The notes: generated by a model from the sequence alone, not told the origin. DNA of 64,000 nt from Spirodela intermedia (GCA_902729315.2 LR746281.1:4400501-4464500); one strand, 5' to 3'. Shown: positions 34,777 through 48,372, numbered from the stretch's first letter. Made by a program: numbers and translations.

Positions 34777-37700
34777 ATGCTGCGACCGCCGTTGCCGTTC
34801 ACCGCCGGCCGCCGGCCGCCGGCGAGGTTCTCGCCTCGTCGCCCGTGAGTAGCATCGCAAAGAAGCAAGGTTCCTGTATTTCTCGTGTATAATCTTGATG
34901 ATTGAGTGTATTCGATCTCATCGGTTCCTCGAAGACAGGTTCTGCATGGGGAGCAAGGTAAGTGAAGCGGCGTCGCCGGCCGTCCCCAGATTCGTCCGCA
35001 TCGGGGGAAAAGAAGGTCTCTCGGAGGACGCCTTCGGAAGAGGTGCGCTTCCGCCGGCGTTTGACTCGAAAATTTGCATAATTGGCTTTCCAGTGATAAA
35101 TTTGTTTTCAGCGTGGAACAAGTGAAGAAAAACTTGTCGCTGGGGCTGTTTTCTGCAGGTTTCAAATTCCGGCTTGTGTCGTACAACATCTTGGCCCAGG
35201 TAGTACTGTATCACAGTAATGTCTTTGCTCTGCACTTTGAACCGATGAAAATTCATGGTGGATTCCATAAGCGATCAAAATTTTGTCCGAGTTCAATTGC
35301 AATGGTTACTTGGATGCCTTTCTGAACACGTCTAATTAACTAAGGTGAGAAACGCCTTGGCTGATCCAGTTCCTGAACAATTTTAGATTGGGAAGACTTA
35401 ATTGGTTTGCGAGGCAAATTATTGAATCCGAAATAATCGTTAAAAAGAGTGGGAAAAAAGCTAAAATAAGAGAAAAAAGTGGAGGAAACTGGGAAGGAAT
35501 CGCACATCTCCTTATTGGTTAAAACAGAAAAGGAAATAGTAGCATTCTACAAGTATCATCAGATGTGGGTTCCAAGCAAGCAGCGGGGTGGGTCCTTTCT
35601 GTTGGTATCTGTTGTCATCTTTACTATAATGGCCCATCTTATCCCTGATTGATACAGAAGTGTATATTTATCTTGCCTTAAAACATTTGAAGAACATCAG
35701 GATGAGGTTGTAAACTTCAAAATTTTGCAAAAAAAAAAGTGCCTAGAGAGGAATTGTGGGTCAAGTTTGCCAAACTTATATCCTTCACTCCCCTGCTGCA
35801 GAGACCAATCCAGAAAAATATGGCCTGGACCTAGATGTGAAATCTCTGACTCTCATGTTCCATGGAATTTGATCACGCACTTGGATTGGTCGGGCTTGAT
35901 TATTCTCCAGATTTTGGTCAGGAGTTTGGAAGTTTTGATGTCAGAATGATTCTTTTTTCATTATGAAATTCCTTAAATTTCTAATTATTTTTTCCGAATG
36001 ATTTTTAATTTGTGATAGATCGCATGATTCATCTTGGTTTTCTATGATTCTAATATATAGTGGAGGCTTTAGGATCAACCAGGTTGCATAGTTTTGGCTG
36101 TTTTAAGAGGGAGAATATGAATTCAGAAAATTAGTATATGAGTGAATGGAATTGTTTTCGTCTGGCTTTTGTCAGATTTCCAAGATACTGAGATGGAAAT
36201 TTGGTCCAAATGAGATTTACTATTCTAATCGTTTCTGGCATCCAAGCATCCATTACTAGTTTTCTAATGGATTGATGGCCGGGATAAAAAGGGTTTTTGT
36301 GTCAAGCTTGGGTTTGCATTCCAAACACCAAGTTTCTTACTCCAATGTCTTCCCTGTCCAGTTGAGTATTGGTGGTGGTCTTCCAATAATTCAAGAAAAT
36401 ATAGAGAATGTTTGCCATCAGTCCATAGGATAGAAATTCTATATTAAAATTAGAGAAGGAAGTTTGATTTAGTCAGGGTTAATTTTTCTTTCTATTTATT
36501 TAATTTTTATTTGCTAATAAAATGGCTTCATAGTGAGCTTCAGATTTTTATCCCTTCAGCAATAGTTGTCTAAATGCTAGCTCCTGGTCTTTCTCTGGTT
36601 TCCAAGGGATCCTTAATATATTATTTATAACCTCATCTTGCAGGCGTATGTCAAAAGTTCTTATTTTCCACACTCTCCATCTCCTTGTCTGAGGTAAATC
36701 AAAGTCTCTCTCCTCTCCAAAAATGTATATATTTCTAATTTCATTCTAGGAGCACATCATTACTTCTGGTGGATTCGGTGGGGTGTTGTCTGCCTTCAGA
36801 TCTACATGAGAGCATTGTTTTTATAACGTATTCATGCAGAAAACATTTTTTTTTCTATCTATCTCAACGTTCAATACATCAATTTGGTGATATCCCCCCC
36901 TACTCATTTTTTGAGCACATCCGTGCCTTTGGTTAAGTCTTGTTCTCGTAATTTAGGCCTGATGTGCCACTTCTGCTTGCTCCAGCAGAAACGTGCTTGG
37001 TACTTTTGCACAGAGCAGGCAGGCATGAAGGGTGAACCACTTTGTAATGCCTTTACCTTGCTCTGTGGGGTTATCAAGGGTGAACAGCTTTCAATAAAGA
37101 ACTTTACTGCATTTCATGTGTGCCAAGGAGTTTCTTTTGGATCATGATCCTTCATGAATGTTAGCGAAAATGCTCCTGCCTTGAGATCCTGAAATTATCT
37201 GATGCTGATCCTCAACTTCATTATGCCAATTGAAGACTACGAATGCGCTTTGCAATATAAAAATTTAAATCACGAGAAATTGGTTCTACATATTGAACTT
37301 TTTAGATGGGCTTTGTTCTATCGTTTTCTCGTTGCATTTATGTATAATACACTGTATTGCAGGTGGAAAGCACGCTCACAGGCAATTTTGACTCTCCTCA
37401 GAAGCTTTGAGGCCGACCTACTCTGCCTACAGGTGAGAATTGCCTTAGACAATGAAGAGTGGTAACATGACCAGGGTCAGGCGAGCTTGACCAGTCTAAC
37501 ACAGGAGGGAGACCTTAGCCTGTCCAAGCCAGAAGATATAATATTTTTTCGTTTAAATGCTTTCTCCCAAGATTCCATCGGATTTTATCTTAGACTCTGA
37601 GTAATGCTGGGAATGGGATTAGCAGCCTCATTTGGTTACTATTTTATGAACTCCAAGCCAATTGTGCTTTGCACGAGTTTCTCTACAGTATCACGTAATT

Positions 37701-39440
37701 GCTGATGATTTTGCCATAATGTTTGCTTCTGTTGCATCATCATTCTATCTCACATGCTGATTGAAGTGGGTAACGTGCCCTTTTTAGTGCTGTTAGGTGA
37801 TTACTGTAGATTTCCCTAGTTCCAGCTTGAAAACTCATGCTTTTCTTCCACTTCCCTTGTTCTGCGAGATGCCATCGTTCAGGAACTGGATGAATTCGAC
37901 AGCTTCTATAGGAAAAATATGCAGAGCCTTGGCTATTCAAGCATTTATATTCAGAGAAGCGGGCTGAAACGCGATGGATGTGGAATCTTTTACAAGCCCA
38001 CAAGGTACACAATCGTCTTCAATTCTCATCCGCTGAAACTGTTGAGATGCCTCCCATATGGCAAAATCAGGTCAGCCTCTTGGGCTCTCTTGCCTCATCT
38101 AGATTAAAGTCCGATCCTGTGTGGGTTTTGTCCGATTTGGACGACAGTATCAAACCAGTTCTGGCCAAAAGTTTGGAGTGATGATCTTTAAGGAAGGAAG
38201 GGCATTAAGGTCACTGATGTATGCGGCAGGTTGCAGACGATCTTATCTGGTTCCTTCACATATTAGACCAGCTCTCCCAATCTGCAGTCAAATCGCTCTG
38301 TTCTTCTGTGTCCTACCCTTTGAAATTTTTACTTCTTTCATCACGTATTCTAGATCTTCAGAGTTGACCCTTACCCACTTGAGCTTCTCCCATTCTTCTG
38401 TCACTTCTGATTGCCTTTTTGTTTAACCCTTTCCCTGTAACCAGTGCAGAACTGGTCTTGAAGGAGGTGATCGAATACAATGACCTGGTTGATTTTGTTG
38501 ACCCCAAGAACTCCGATGAGGAGGACAGAAGAGAAGATGGAGAAAGTTCCATGGTTTCGGACGACAAACCAGGTGAAGGTTCCTCTCATTCCATGCTTCC
38601 ATCTCCCTCCCGAATTTATTCTGTTCATTGAGATTCCTTTCACTATCCCCCGTTCGCTCTCTCGCTGTCTCAGTCCTGGCAGAGGAGCGTAGTGGCGATG
38701 GCAACGGTCGAGATCCCAGTGACCCGCGTGTGAGGCTGAAGCGAGACTGTGTGGGAATAATGGCGGCATTCAGACTCAACGATCCCTCCCGCCATCTGGT
38801 TGTCGTGGCGAATACACACATTTACTGGTGAGTTTTGAGCTCAGATTCATCTCCATCCTCTGTCCTGCTATCTATAGCCGACGCCTCTCGTTATCCTGCT
38901 TCAGGGACCCCGACTGGGCTGATGTGAAGCTGGCGCAGGCCGAGTATCTCCTGTCGCGTCTCTCTCGATTCAAAAACTCTGTCTGCACAGAATTTTGCTC
39001 CGCGCCTTCGATCATCGTCGCCGGGGACTTCAACTCCACCCCCGGGGATGCGGTCCATTCTCCTTCGCCCAACCTTCTTCCGGATTTTGGTCCTGGCTTC
39101 AGAAGAACTTGCGAATTATATGGCTTCTGCTTCGCAGGTCTACCGGTTCATGGTGTCTGAAGACGTTGTCACCGCCGCCGCGGCCACCACCAAGCCGCCC
39201 GTTCCTCTGCGTAGCCTCTATGCGTCTGCTGGCGGAGAGCCGCCTTTCACCAATTGCACCCCGGGTTTCACTGGGACGCTTGACTACATCTTCTTCTCGG
39301 GCTCCGGCAGGCTGAGGCCGATCGGGCTCCTCCAGGTCCCCGGGCCGGAGTCGCCGGACGTCACCGGCGGACTACCCAACCACCGCCACCCCAGCGACCA
39401 CCTGCCCATCGGAGGGAACTTCATGCTAGTCGATCTTTGA
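34777..39440 (+). CDS. CCR4-4/nocturnin-like EEP-family nuclease or phosphatase
   Basis: Member of the exonuclease-endonuclease-phosphatase superfamily closest to plant 'carbon catabolite repressor protein 4 homolog 4'. Relatives act as mRNA deadenylases or, for nocturnin, as NADP(H) phosphatases. Exons: 34777-34844, 34939-35042, 35159-35199, 36644-36693, 37363-37432, 37883-38004, 38445-38572, 38683-38827, 38905-39052, 39138-39440; all GT-AG, phases close, 392 aa. Motifs: FRLVSYNILAQ, LLCLQELDEFDSFY (metal-binding Glu 112), SGLKRDGCGIFYK, VVVANTHIYW, VAGDFNSTPGD (Asp 284, Asn 286), LDYIFF (Asp 341) and PSDHLPI (Asp 379, His 380). All expected catalytic residues are present. No leucine-rich repeat region precedes the domain. 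The first 25 residues are Arg/Pro-rich without acidic residues, and a second Met lies at 26. Confidence 0.93.
35200..36643 (+). other. Long third intron of the CCR4-4-like gene
   Basis: A 1,444-base AT-richer intron between the ILAQ exon and the AYVKSSYFPHSP exon. No coding or repeat feature was recognised; short open frames inside are chance. Confidence 0.7.
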
Positions 39441-42400
39441 TCTCTGGTTACCCATCGAGTACATGAACCTGAAGAACGATTTATCCGTGGTTTAATCTTT
39501 GATCCCTGGTCGCCATGACTGCGACCTCGCAAACATGATGAGATCGGATTGTGGTCGGATGGATTCCAAAGTCAACGCTGGCGATGCAGCTCAGTGCCCA
39601 TCCTGTGCCGATGTGAGGCCTTGCAAGCAAGCCTGGCCAAATGAAGCGGCCGCCATCATCACGCAAGGATTCACAAATGAATGCGTCCATATGGTCGAAG
39701 ATTTTGCAACGAGCTGGTTCTCACTCCCTTGAGCAGCGTCCAACGAGGGAGGAGAGGAAGGTAGAAGAGGAGGCGGGCAGCCTGGCTTGACGCAGAGAAC
39801 CTGTCGAATGCCGGCAGGCCGTCGCCGTCGTGGCACTCCGGCCGCTGTCGTACTGGGCGTGCCCAGGATCATTGTCCCGGCGAGCCGGGCTCGGGTCATC
39901 CCCCTCCCGGCAAATCTCTTCGTCCTCACCAGAAACCCCCGAGTCGTCTCAATAGCCTCTTTACGGTGTACTTGGGCACAGACAGAGGTCTTACTGCGCT
40001 TAAAATCTACCTCGATGTATATTCTGGTCAATAGGTTGACTCACATATCAATACATGACCTTCATTAAGAAAACATTGCTGTGGCACATCTACATTGCTT
40101 CATATTGCACCCCATATACGGTGTATGTGGCTTGCAAAAGGAAGTCAGAACTGATGCAATAAATATATCAGGCTACTTGTGAGGTTGAACAATTTTGAGA
40201 TAAAAATTATATACACTTAATTGTGGTAAATATCAATAGGACCTAATTAAGTTGACCTCATGAAAACTTACGATAACACCAAGGTGAGAAAAAGAAAGAA
40301 GAGCATCATGTACCACAAGTATGGAGGCTTAATACCAGATTTTTATTGTTGATTCTTGAAACTTTGTACTGATGATATTGCACAAAATAATATGTAGAAC
40401 AATTAGAGAATTTATCCAATAGTCATGGTGTTCTTTAAAATGGCTAGGAGACTTGTTTGGTTGACTCACAACAATGAACTTAGAATGAAAGCAAGTTTAT
40501 GCCTTCACATTCTAGTTCTGTGTGTTTCTAAGTAAATTATGCCAAGTGGACTTAACCACTATAAAAATGCAGGTTCTCATTTAACTATCCTAAGCATACC
40601 CAACTAGTGATAAGAAACCTATTTTAATAAATGTCAAAGTGACCAATCCAAAGCATAGATCTGGGGGCAATGAGTTTGGGATACCATAATTTTGATTTTG
40701 AATCACTATAATGGAGATCTAACATGGTTGGTGCTTTTCCTTATTTTTTATTTAATTTTTTTCTCCTATTTTCCTTGCCAACCAGAAACATATTAGATGC
40801 ATGCTAACCACAAACATATTAAATCCTTCCCAAGTTTTTTTATACCTTTCTAGTGGTTAATGAATCTTAATTTTGATATTAGTAATTAATTAAAAGTTAA
40901 TAATATAATGTGATAGGATGCTTCACCTTATCTTTTGTTAACTTCAAAACTCAGCATACATACCATTGATGGGTATCAACCACTTTGTATGTGTTTCTAT
41001 CCTTATTTACCTACCTCTTCAACAGCTTCATGCATGGCCATACACTTCCATGCACAACACTGTACCATGTGGCTAAAAAATCTACCATGTGGGATCTCTA
41101 CTTTTTATCTTGGTTGTTCTGGTGCAAAATTAATTTTATTTTTAAAAAATATATATTACATGTTTGTATGACTTTAGGATGAGTGTGCTGATATTTTGTA
41201 TGATTTTGAGGTGTCATACTTTTTTCTGCGCCATCTTGCATCAATAATTTTTGGAACTCATAATTGCTTCCAGGAGAATGAGCCATGGCTCGAGTCCCTA
41301 AACAAACAGAATTTGGGCCTCCATGGACCAGGCCAATCAACGTTACTAGCCAGTCCTTTTTGACATTGTTAATACAATATCTACATTCATGCAATGTATT
41401 TCGTGAAAAATATAACAAATCACTAGAAAAGCTTAAAATCATGAGAAATTTATGAAAATATGATATGATAGATTTATTTGTACCATAGAACACACTCTGT
41501 ATATGTAATATATGGTGCCCAAATATGTTATCACGCAAAATTATTCTAAACACACACATTGTATTCATGACATTTAAAAATCCTTTAGGCATATGCATTC
41601 ATCCAAATCCTTAAAGATTTAACAATCCATACTATCCATGAATGAAAAAAAAACTGAAGTGATTTTTAAAGAGATCAATCATTTTTTAAAAAAATTATGG
41701 ATAAAAACTCATAATATTAAATAACTATGTAAGGACATACAATTGTATGTTCATAATCTAAGTGGAGCCTTAAATCCAACAAATGCAAGCCTTACATTTA
41801 TGTTAAGGTCAAACCTCATCATTTAAGTAGATCAACATTTTCAATGGTACTATCATATGCACAAAGCTTAACTCCATACACCAACTCTTGATTGATGTGT
41901 GGGCCTCTTGAAGGGCTTATTAATATGCACTAATAGAGAGTGTTGTGTGGTAAAATGAGTAGTCTAAATTTAATCAATTAATTCAATATCAGAATCATTA
42001 AAGACTGACTATTTAATGTCATGGATACATAATAGACAACTTTTATATTCATATTTTTCTTCATGAATTCTCATTATTTTAAGTATTATAATCTTCTTTT
42101 TTTCTCAGTATGAAAATTTCTATAAATATCTATACTTTCAAAAAAAATACACAAGATAATAATTCTAAACAAAAAAATCAACTAAATAACTATATTAAAC
42201 ATCATTTGAATTTTCCGATTTAATAATATTAATTTAAATTATATCTCAATACTTTCATATTTAGCTTCATATAAAACATATTTAAGATTATGCATAATTG
42301 GGCATTTTAATTGATCTTACAATATTTTACATCATCACAAAATCATATATTTAGTGTTCCAAAAGTACTATTATTAGATCTTAAGAAGATTTATTATTGA

Positions 42401-43200
42401 GAATTGGATGTAGGAAACATGCCATGAATGTAGAATTTTTTGTTGTCTATAATCTAGTTAAGTTTTAAATTATCTTATCACATTTATTCATTTGTTTCTA
42501 TGTGATTATATTGTGATATAAAATAGGATATAAGTTAATGAATCTTACATTGAATATAGCCTTGGCCCAATAAATAGATGTTTCAAGATCACAAGAAATG
42601 GGGTTGGAAAAATGATCACCATAGTTCAAACTTTATGATAAAAGTACTTATCCAGTAGTAGAATGCTAAAACGACATTTTATGATATTTCTTTATCCTTG
42701 ATCTATTTTGATGGTTAAAGATTAAGAAAGTAAGAAAACTTTGAAATGTCAATCAATGATTGAACCAACAACAAATAGGTATGCATATTAGAGTTGATGA
42801 AGACATCGTACATTGCATTTTTGGATTTCTAGGTCAAACTCTATTAAGGTTTGAATCGAGTGAGTCTAAATTACTAAAATTATAGACGGGTATATTAATT
42901 TCAGGGTCATGAATTATTATTTTGTGTTGGAATGAAATCAAATTTGTAATACTAGAGATGTGATATTATGATACCTTGCCAATGTAGAACTGGGAAAAGA
43001 AGCCTTCTAGGCTGCACGCTTGATTTTGGCTATTATATGAGATTAAATGGGTTACTTAACAATGTTGGTTGATTGCTATTATGAATTTGCCTTGGCAAAG
43101 TAGGGTATGGTATTTGGGGAAGCCCACTTGACAAGCCACAATCCTCCGTGCCCGTTATTAAAGAAAGCCATCATCCACTAATGTCAAACACACGGTGAAT
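39441..43200. other. Gene-poor intergenic DNA
   Basis: The first 550 bases are GC-rich and look like 3' flank of the CCR4-4-like gene. From about 40080 to 43130 the DNA is AT-rich. No gene, LTR end or RNA gene was recognised on either strand; the longest open frames have no family features. Confidence 0.5.
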
Positions 43201-43203
43201 CCA

Positions 43204-43257
43204 GATGTGCGTGTGTGCGTGTGTGCGTGTGTGCGTGTGTGAGAGAGAGAAAGAGAG
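43204..43257. repeat. (GTGTGTGC)n and GA microsatellite
   Basis: Four near-perfect 8-base units of the GTGTGTGC type, followed by a GA-rich run. It stands at the border where AT-rich intergenic DNA gives way to the GC-richer flank of the next gene. Confidence 0.8.
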
Positions 43258-44230
43258 GGGAAGGAGAGACCAAAGCCAACCGCATAGGGGATTGTGGCTT
43301 GAGCCACCTGCTGAAATTTTCATCCTGAGAAGATTTCCAAATGCGGAGAGGCAACCAAACGTATCATACTGAAAATATAGATAGAGACATACATAAGCTG
43401 TGGACCGAAAATTTCATCAGGTCTATACAGTGATGCACTCGTCGTAGCAGGGACAAGGACTTTCTCCCCGTGAACTCCTCCTTGAGGTGGGTGCAAGCGC
43501 GGAATGGTTAAGGCCCTATCTACTGTCAGCCATTGTAGTAAAGACTCTTCAACCGTTGGGATTTCTAAGCTGAGAATGGTCAAGGCCGCTGCCTTTGAGA
43601 TTCTACTTCCGCCAAGAACAAAATTTGGGAGAAGCATCGTGCAAAGCTGCGGGCTTGGTCCCCTCTCGTTCAAGAAACTTGGCTCAAACTTGGGAGAGTT
43701 CCCGGAACCTCATTGGATAAACACTGAAACTATCTAATCAAACTTGGCTATGGAACGTCTCTATCCTGTGGATTATCTTTCGGGCATGTGTTTTTCATAC
43801 TCATGGGTCTTTGGGAGGTAATTTTGCCCGGATAGAGGAGCCCGAGCTGGGCTGATCCGGACCCTTGTTCCCTGGCCCGGTTTATGGACCAGGTGACGGC
43901 AGGGGGAGGGTGTGGACGGGGGTTGTTCACACGTGCATTGAACAGAATGACCGGTGGGTGAGATCAGTTGCTCGTTCGTCGATAGGTTCAGCCGCCCCGC
44001 CGGCGGCCAGATCGTGTGGCTCCTGGCAAGGGGGAGCAGCCCATCCCGACTCAGCTGCGCTCACGGCTCTCTCTCAGCCCTACGCCACGTGGACCCTCAA
44101 GGACCACGGAGATCACTGGGACAACAACAAAGCAGATGAAAGTGTTGCCTTCCCTCCCCCACGAGAAAAGGCCGCCGAACGGGCTCAGGCCCTACTGCCC
44201 TTCTTCCTTAAAGACTCATCATCGATAGAT

Positions 44231-44273
<43 letters not shown>

Positions 44274-44709
44274 GCTATGGCAGAGTCCGGACCCTCTTTC
44301 TCTCTCTCTCACTCCCTCTTGGTCCCGTCGGGTAATTTTTTTCAAAAAAACGCGGTGACCGTTCGGAGGCCACGGCCGAAGAGGAGTAACAGGCTCTTCA
44401 CGCACATCACGAGCCGTAGTTGGTAAGCTTACCGCGGCGGCAGGCAGCGGCATTTAGAGTAATGTGACAGTATCTGGAAATCGCCACAGGATCACGTCGC
44501 CTCCTCTCTCTCTCTCTCTGGTCATCGCTCTCTCGTTCGTCTGCTCTTCCTTTCTAGCGACGGCACAGCGCTCCGTCCCTGTTGCCGGGCCACTCTCCTC
44601 CTTCTCATCCTCATCTTCTTCGAAGGAATCGTCCCATATAGGAGGTCCTGGGGGAGGCAGGACCCACCCTCCTCTTCCTCTGGCGCCGGAATTCTGATCG
44701 TCCGAGAGG
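43258..44709 (+). promoter_or_regulatory. Upstream region of the Nodulin-like MFS gene
   Basis: GC content rises here. A CACGTG G-box lies at 44086-44091 and a GA microsatellite at 44228-44270; CT runs occur near 44298-44312 and 44505-44520. Open frames at 43320-43673 (minus) and 43865-44335 (plus) show no recognisable family and are not called genes. Leader and promoter are inferred from position. Confidence 0.45.
44228..44270. repeat. GA microsatellite
   Basis: About 20 GA units, about 440 bases before the start codon of the MFS transporter gene. Confidence 0.9.
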
Positions 44710-46933
44710 ATGGACGGGATGGCGGTGATCGGCTCCATCGTGACAAGGAGGGTGGACGCGGCGGAGGCCCGAAAGTGGGTGGTGCTGGTGGCGACGATCT
44801 GGATCCAGGCCTTCACGGGGACCAACTTCGACTTCTCGGCCTACTCCTCCCAGCTCAAGTCAGTGCTGGGGATCTCGCAGGTGCAGCTCAACTACCTAGC
44901 CGTCGCCTCCGACCTAGGCAAGGCCCTGGGCTGGTCCTCCGGCCTGGCCCTCCTCTTCCTCCCGCTTCCGCTGGTTCTCTTCGCCGCCGCCGGGATGGGC
45001 CTCGCCGGCTACGGCCTCCAGTGGCTCGTCATCACCGGCCGCATCTCCCTCTCTTACATCTCCGTAAGTCTCTCCCCCCCCCCCAACTCCCCCTCTTCCT
45101 CGCGAGATCTCCGTAAGTCTATTTGCACAGCCGCCGCTTCCTCCTCCGCCGGCGACCGCCGGCGACGGTGATCGTCGCCGTCGGGTTGGGCGAATGCTCT
45201 CTCCCGACTTTTTATTTTATACGGACCTGGCCCACTACGACAGCTGACTGGCCGCTGCTGCCGCCGGAGAACCGTTGAAACTAGCGGATACCGAACAAAC
45301 ACGTGGCGTCCTCGCGTGAGGCGCCAATCCCTGTCAAAGATGGCGCAGCCTCTCCGACTGCGTGTGGCCGCCGGAGAGCGACAAGCGGCGGGGCTCACTG
45401 TTTTCATGTGATGATAAATATATTCTCATCCTCGGTTTTTATTAAAACTGTTTCCGTGTCTTCTCGAAAAAGATTTATTGATGTCGTTGAACATTGCGGC
45501 GGTAGGTCTTCTCCCTGTGCTTGCTGGCGGGGTGCAGCATCTGCTGGTTCAACACGGTGTGCTTCATCCTCTGTATCCGCAACTTCTCGGTCAACCGCTC
45601 TCTCGCGCTCTCCCTCACCATCAGCTTCAACGGCCTTTCCGCTGCGCTCTACACGCTTGTCGTCAACGCCGTCTCCTCCTCTGAATCTCTCTATTTGCTC
45701 CTCAACGCCGTCCTCCCCCTCGCCGCCTCTGCCGCCGCTCTGGCTCCCATCCTCTGCCAGCCTCCCAGCTCCTCCTCTTCCTCCTCCTCCTCCTCCGCCG
45801 CCGCCGTCACACAGTCCCCCCCCCCCGAGAGAACCCGCCAGGACTCCCACGTCTTCCTTCTGCTCAACGCCCTCGCCTTCCTCACCGGCCTCTACCTCCT
45901 CCTCCTCACCTCCTTCTCCTCCGGCACTGGCGCAGCCCGCTGCCTCCTCGCCGGCGCCCTCGCCCTCCTCGCACTCCCCCTCTTCACCCCCGGGGCCGTC
46001 TGCGCCCGCGACTGGGGACGTCGCACCATCTACTCCAGCTTCAGCCGCCTCGACGGGGGTGGTTCCGGCTTCAACCTCGTCGACATCGACGATCTCGAGC
46101 AGCTTCACAAACCCCTTCTCGGCGCCACCCCGGGGAACGGCCACGCCGGCCCGCCGCCGGCGAAGAGCGGCGATAGCGGAGCGTGCTGCAGCCTGGGGAC
46201 GGAAAGCCTGGTGGCGCTGGGGGAGGAGCACGGCGCGTGGCGACTGGTCAGGCGCGTGGACTTCTGGCTCTACTACATCTCCTACTTCTGCGGCGCCACC
46301 GTGGGGCTTGTCTACAGCAACAACATCGGCCAGATCGCGCAGTCCCTGAGCATGGCCTCCGACACGATCAAGCTGGTGGGCGTCTACTCCGCCTGCTCTT
46401 TCTTCGGTCGCCTGCTATCTTCACTTCCGGACTTCCTCCGCGCCAAGGTCTACTTCGCGCGCACCGGCTGGTTGGCCCTCGCGGCGGCGCCGGCGCCAGC
46501 CACCTTCTTCCTTCTGGCCTGGGGGACGGGCGACGGCGTGTTACTGGCGGGGACGGCCGTTGTGGGGCTCAGCTCCGGGTTCTTCTTCGCGGCGGCGGTG
46601 TCTGTGACGTCGGAGCTGTTTGGCCCGGCCTCCATTGGAGTCAACCACAACATCCTCATCACCAACATACCACTCGGGTCACTGCTCTACGGACTTTTGG
46701 CGGCCCTCGTCTATGACGCCAACGGGCTGGTCACCGGCGCCGGCGAGGTGGCGGCGGCGGGCCTCGGAGGGGACGGCGCCATCGTCTGCATGGGGCGGCG
46801 GTGCTACGCCGCAACGTTCATCTGGTGGGGGTGCATCTCGGCGGTGGGCCTGGCCTCCAGCGTCGCGCTGTTCCTGCGGACCAAGCCGGCCTACGACCGT
46901 TTTGAGCGAAACCGGGCGGCTCTATTCCCCTGA
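44710..46933 (+). CDS. Nodulin-like/NFD4 major facilitator transporter
   Basis: Plant Nodulin-like MFS proteins have an N-terminal Nodulin-like domain and a C-terminal MFS half; substrates are mostly unknown, though iron or organic-acid related roles are reported for some relatives. Two exons: 44710-45063 and 45506-46933; phase 0 junction, 593 aa. N-terminal features are RKWVVLVATIWIQAFTGTNFDFSAYSSQLK and GISQVQLNYLAVASDLGKALGW, the family hallmark. ICWFNTVCFILCIRNF, then LSLTISFNGLSAALYT follow at the start of exon 2. C-terminal hallmarks are DFWLYYISYFCGATVGLVYSNNIGQIAQSL, ELFGPASIGVNHNIL and IPLGSLLYG. About 12 hydrophobic segments are visible. A poly-Ser loop is encoded by TCC repeats near 45776-45800. 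The exon 2 acceptor (GCGGTAG|GTCTTC) has a weak pyrimidine tract. Confidence 0.92.
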
Positions 46934-48331
46934 CGGCGTTTGAGCCAATGCAGAAATTTGGTGTACATAGCATTTTATAACGCCAACTGAGGACGAAATA
47001 AGTTAAACCAAAAATCAAGCAATATGCAAGAAATTCCCCATTTTACTTTTTTAGTTTCAATAAGGGCTTCCCGGTCGACCGGTGGTTATCCTTGGAGCCA
47101 ATTAGGCTCCTCCTCTTCCTTGTTATACTTCTTAAGGTCGTTTGCTAGGCTTATTCATAGACCCAGTTGAGCGACCTCGGATAAGCACCCGTTGTTGGTC
47201 TGATAGAATTCTTTCTTTCTTAGGGTTTTAGTCTTTGCTCGTCGAGTTGACCCCTCACACCTTCAGCTGGCTAGGGTTTTAGATTTCAACTCGAAGAAAG
47301 GAGAGAGATGCTATGAGCAGGCTTTAATTGGTATTTTTGCTGTTGCCGAGGACACTGTGGAAGTCGGTACGAAACAAAGATGTGAGTTGGATCCTCAAGC
47401 AAGATAAGAAAAACCCTGAAAAATAGTGGACTCTACTCAAGGCATTTCATTCTAGAATGCTCTTAGATATGCACAAAGCAGCTCTAAATTCCTTCAAAGT
47501 AAGATGTGAAGAGAAATTCTTCTAACGTAAGATATTTTTCACATAAAAGGGAACAGTATCCAAGCCTTAAAATTCTATTAAACTGAATATTGGGCCCTAT
47601 GGGCGGCCACCCAGATGAGTCTTCTTGACATTTTCCCTTCTACTCTCTGCTTGCGCCTTAGACGCCGTCAAGGCAATCCGTGCTTCATGGGAGTCGATGC
47701 TAAAATCGTTCAAGTTAGAAGATGAATCTCAACAAAAAAGAAGATGTAAGTAGTAAAGTGATCACGCACCGAGACGAACATGTGTAACCTTTTGTGATTG
47801 GATGATTAAATTGCCGTTGTCAGGCTCTTCGTGATGGCTAATGGGCTGGTCACTAAAACCATTGTTTGCATCCCATTCTCGTCACAATGGGCATGAACAG
47901 TGCTGATGGATATAATACCAACGAGGTACGGTGGCAGCTCCTTTGGCTGGAGTTGTACGTTTGACCGCTGACTCTGCCGTCGGGCCCCGCTGTTTTGCCC
48001 TAGGCCGACGCGGTTAGCTTGGTACTCCTGAGAACCCGCTCTATAAACTCCTCTGTATCCGGAATCCGTTGTTTATCGGCCGGCATAATCGGATATGCTG
48101 TTATCTCCGATCTTTCGGACGGGCGGGATTGAGATCTACAGAGGAGGATGATGATGAAGATGATATTTACGGTGGTTGCCAGGTAATCCCGCGATCACAA
48201 CGGAAACAGACCAGAGAAAGCTGGCTTCCTCTCCGCATCGAACTCAACGGAGAAAGCTCGAAACGGACGTGGGGAGAGACTCAGATGCGCATTTGACGTC
48301 AGGGATAACCTCTAGGAGGTATCTCTCAAGA
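46934..48331. other. Intergenic DNA between MFS and SWEET genes
   Basis: Moderate-complexity sequence without a recognised gene or repeat. A possible TATAAA at 48042-48047 lies in a GC-rich setting and may belong to the SWEET promoter; another, nearer TATATAG follows at 48332. Confidence 0.45.
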
Positions 48332-48338
48332 TATATAG
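48332..48338 (+). promoter_or_regulatory. Candidate TATA box of the SWEET gene
   Basis: TATATAG, 357 bases upstream of the SWEET start codon and immediately before a pyrimidine-rich repeat array. If used, the array would be transcribed as 5' leader. Confidence 0.45.
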
Positions 48339-48372
48339 CTCCTCCCTCCTCTCTTTCTTCCTTCTTGTGAGC

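Noticed and set aside
43320-43673. 117-codon minus-strand frame
   Set aside because: No recognisable family, no splice partners and no promoter features; not enough to call a gene.
45404-46231. 275-codon open frame antisense to the MFS gene
   Set aside because: It is a low-complexity Gly/Glu/Ala translation of GC-rich codons complementary to a well-supported exon; no family motif or start context.
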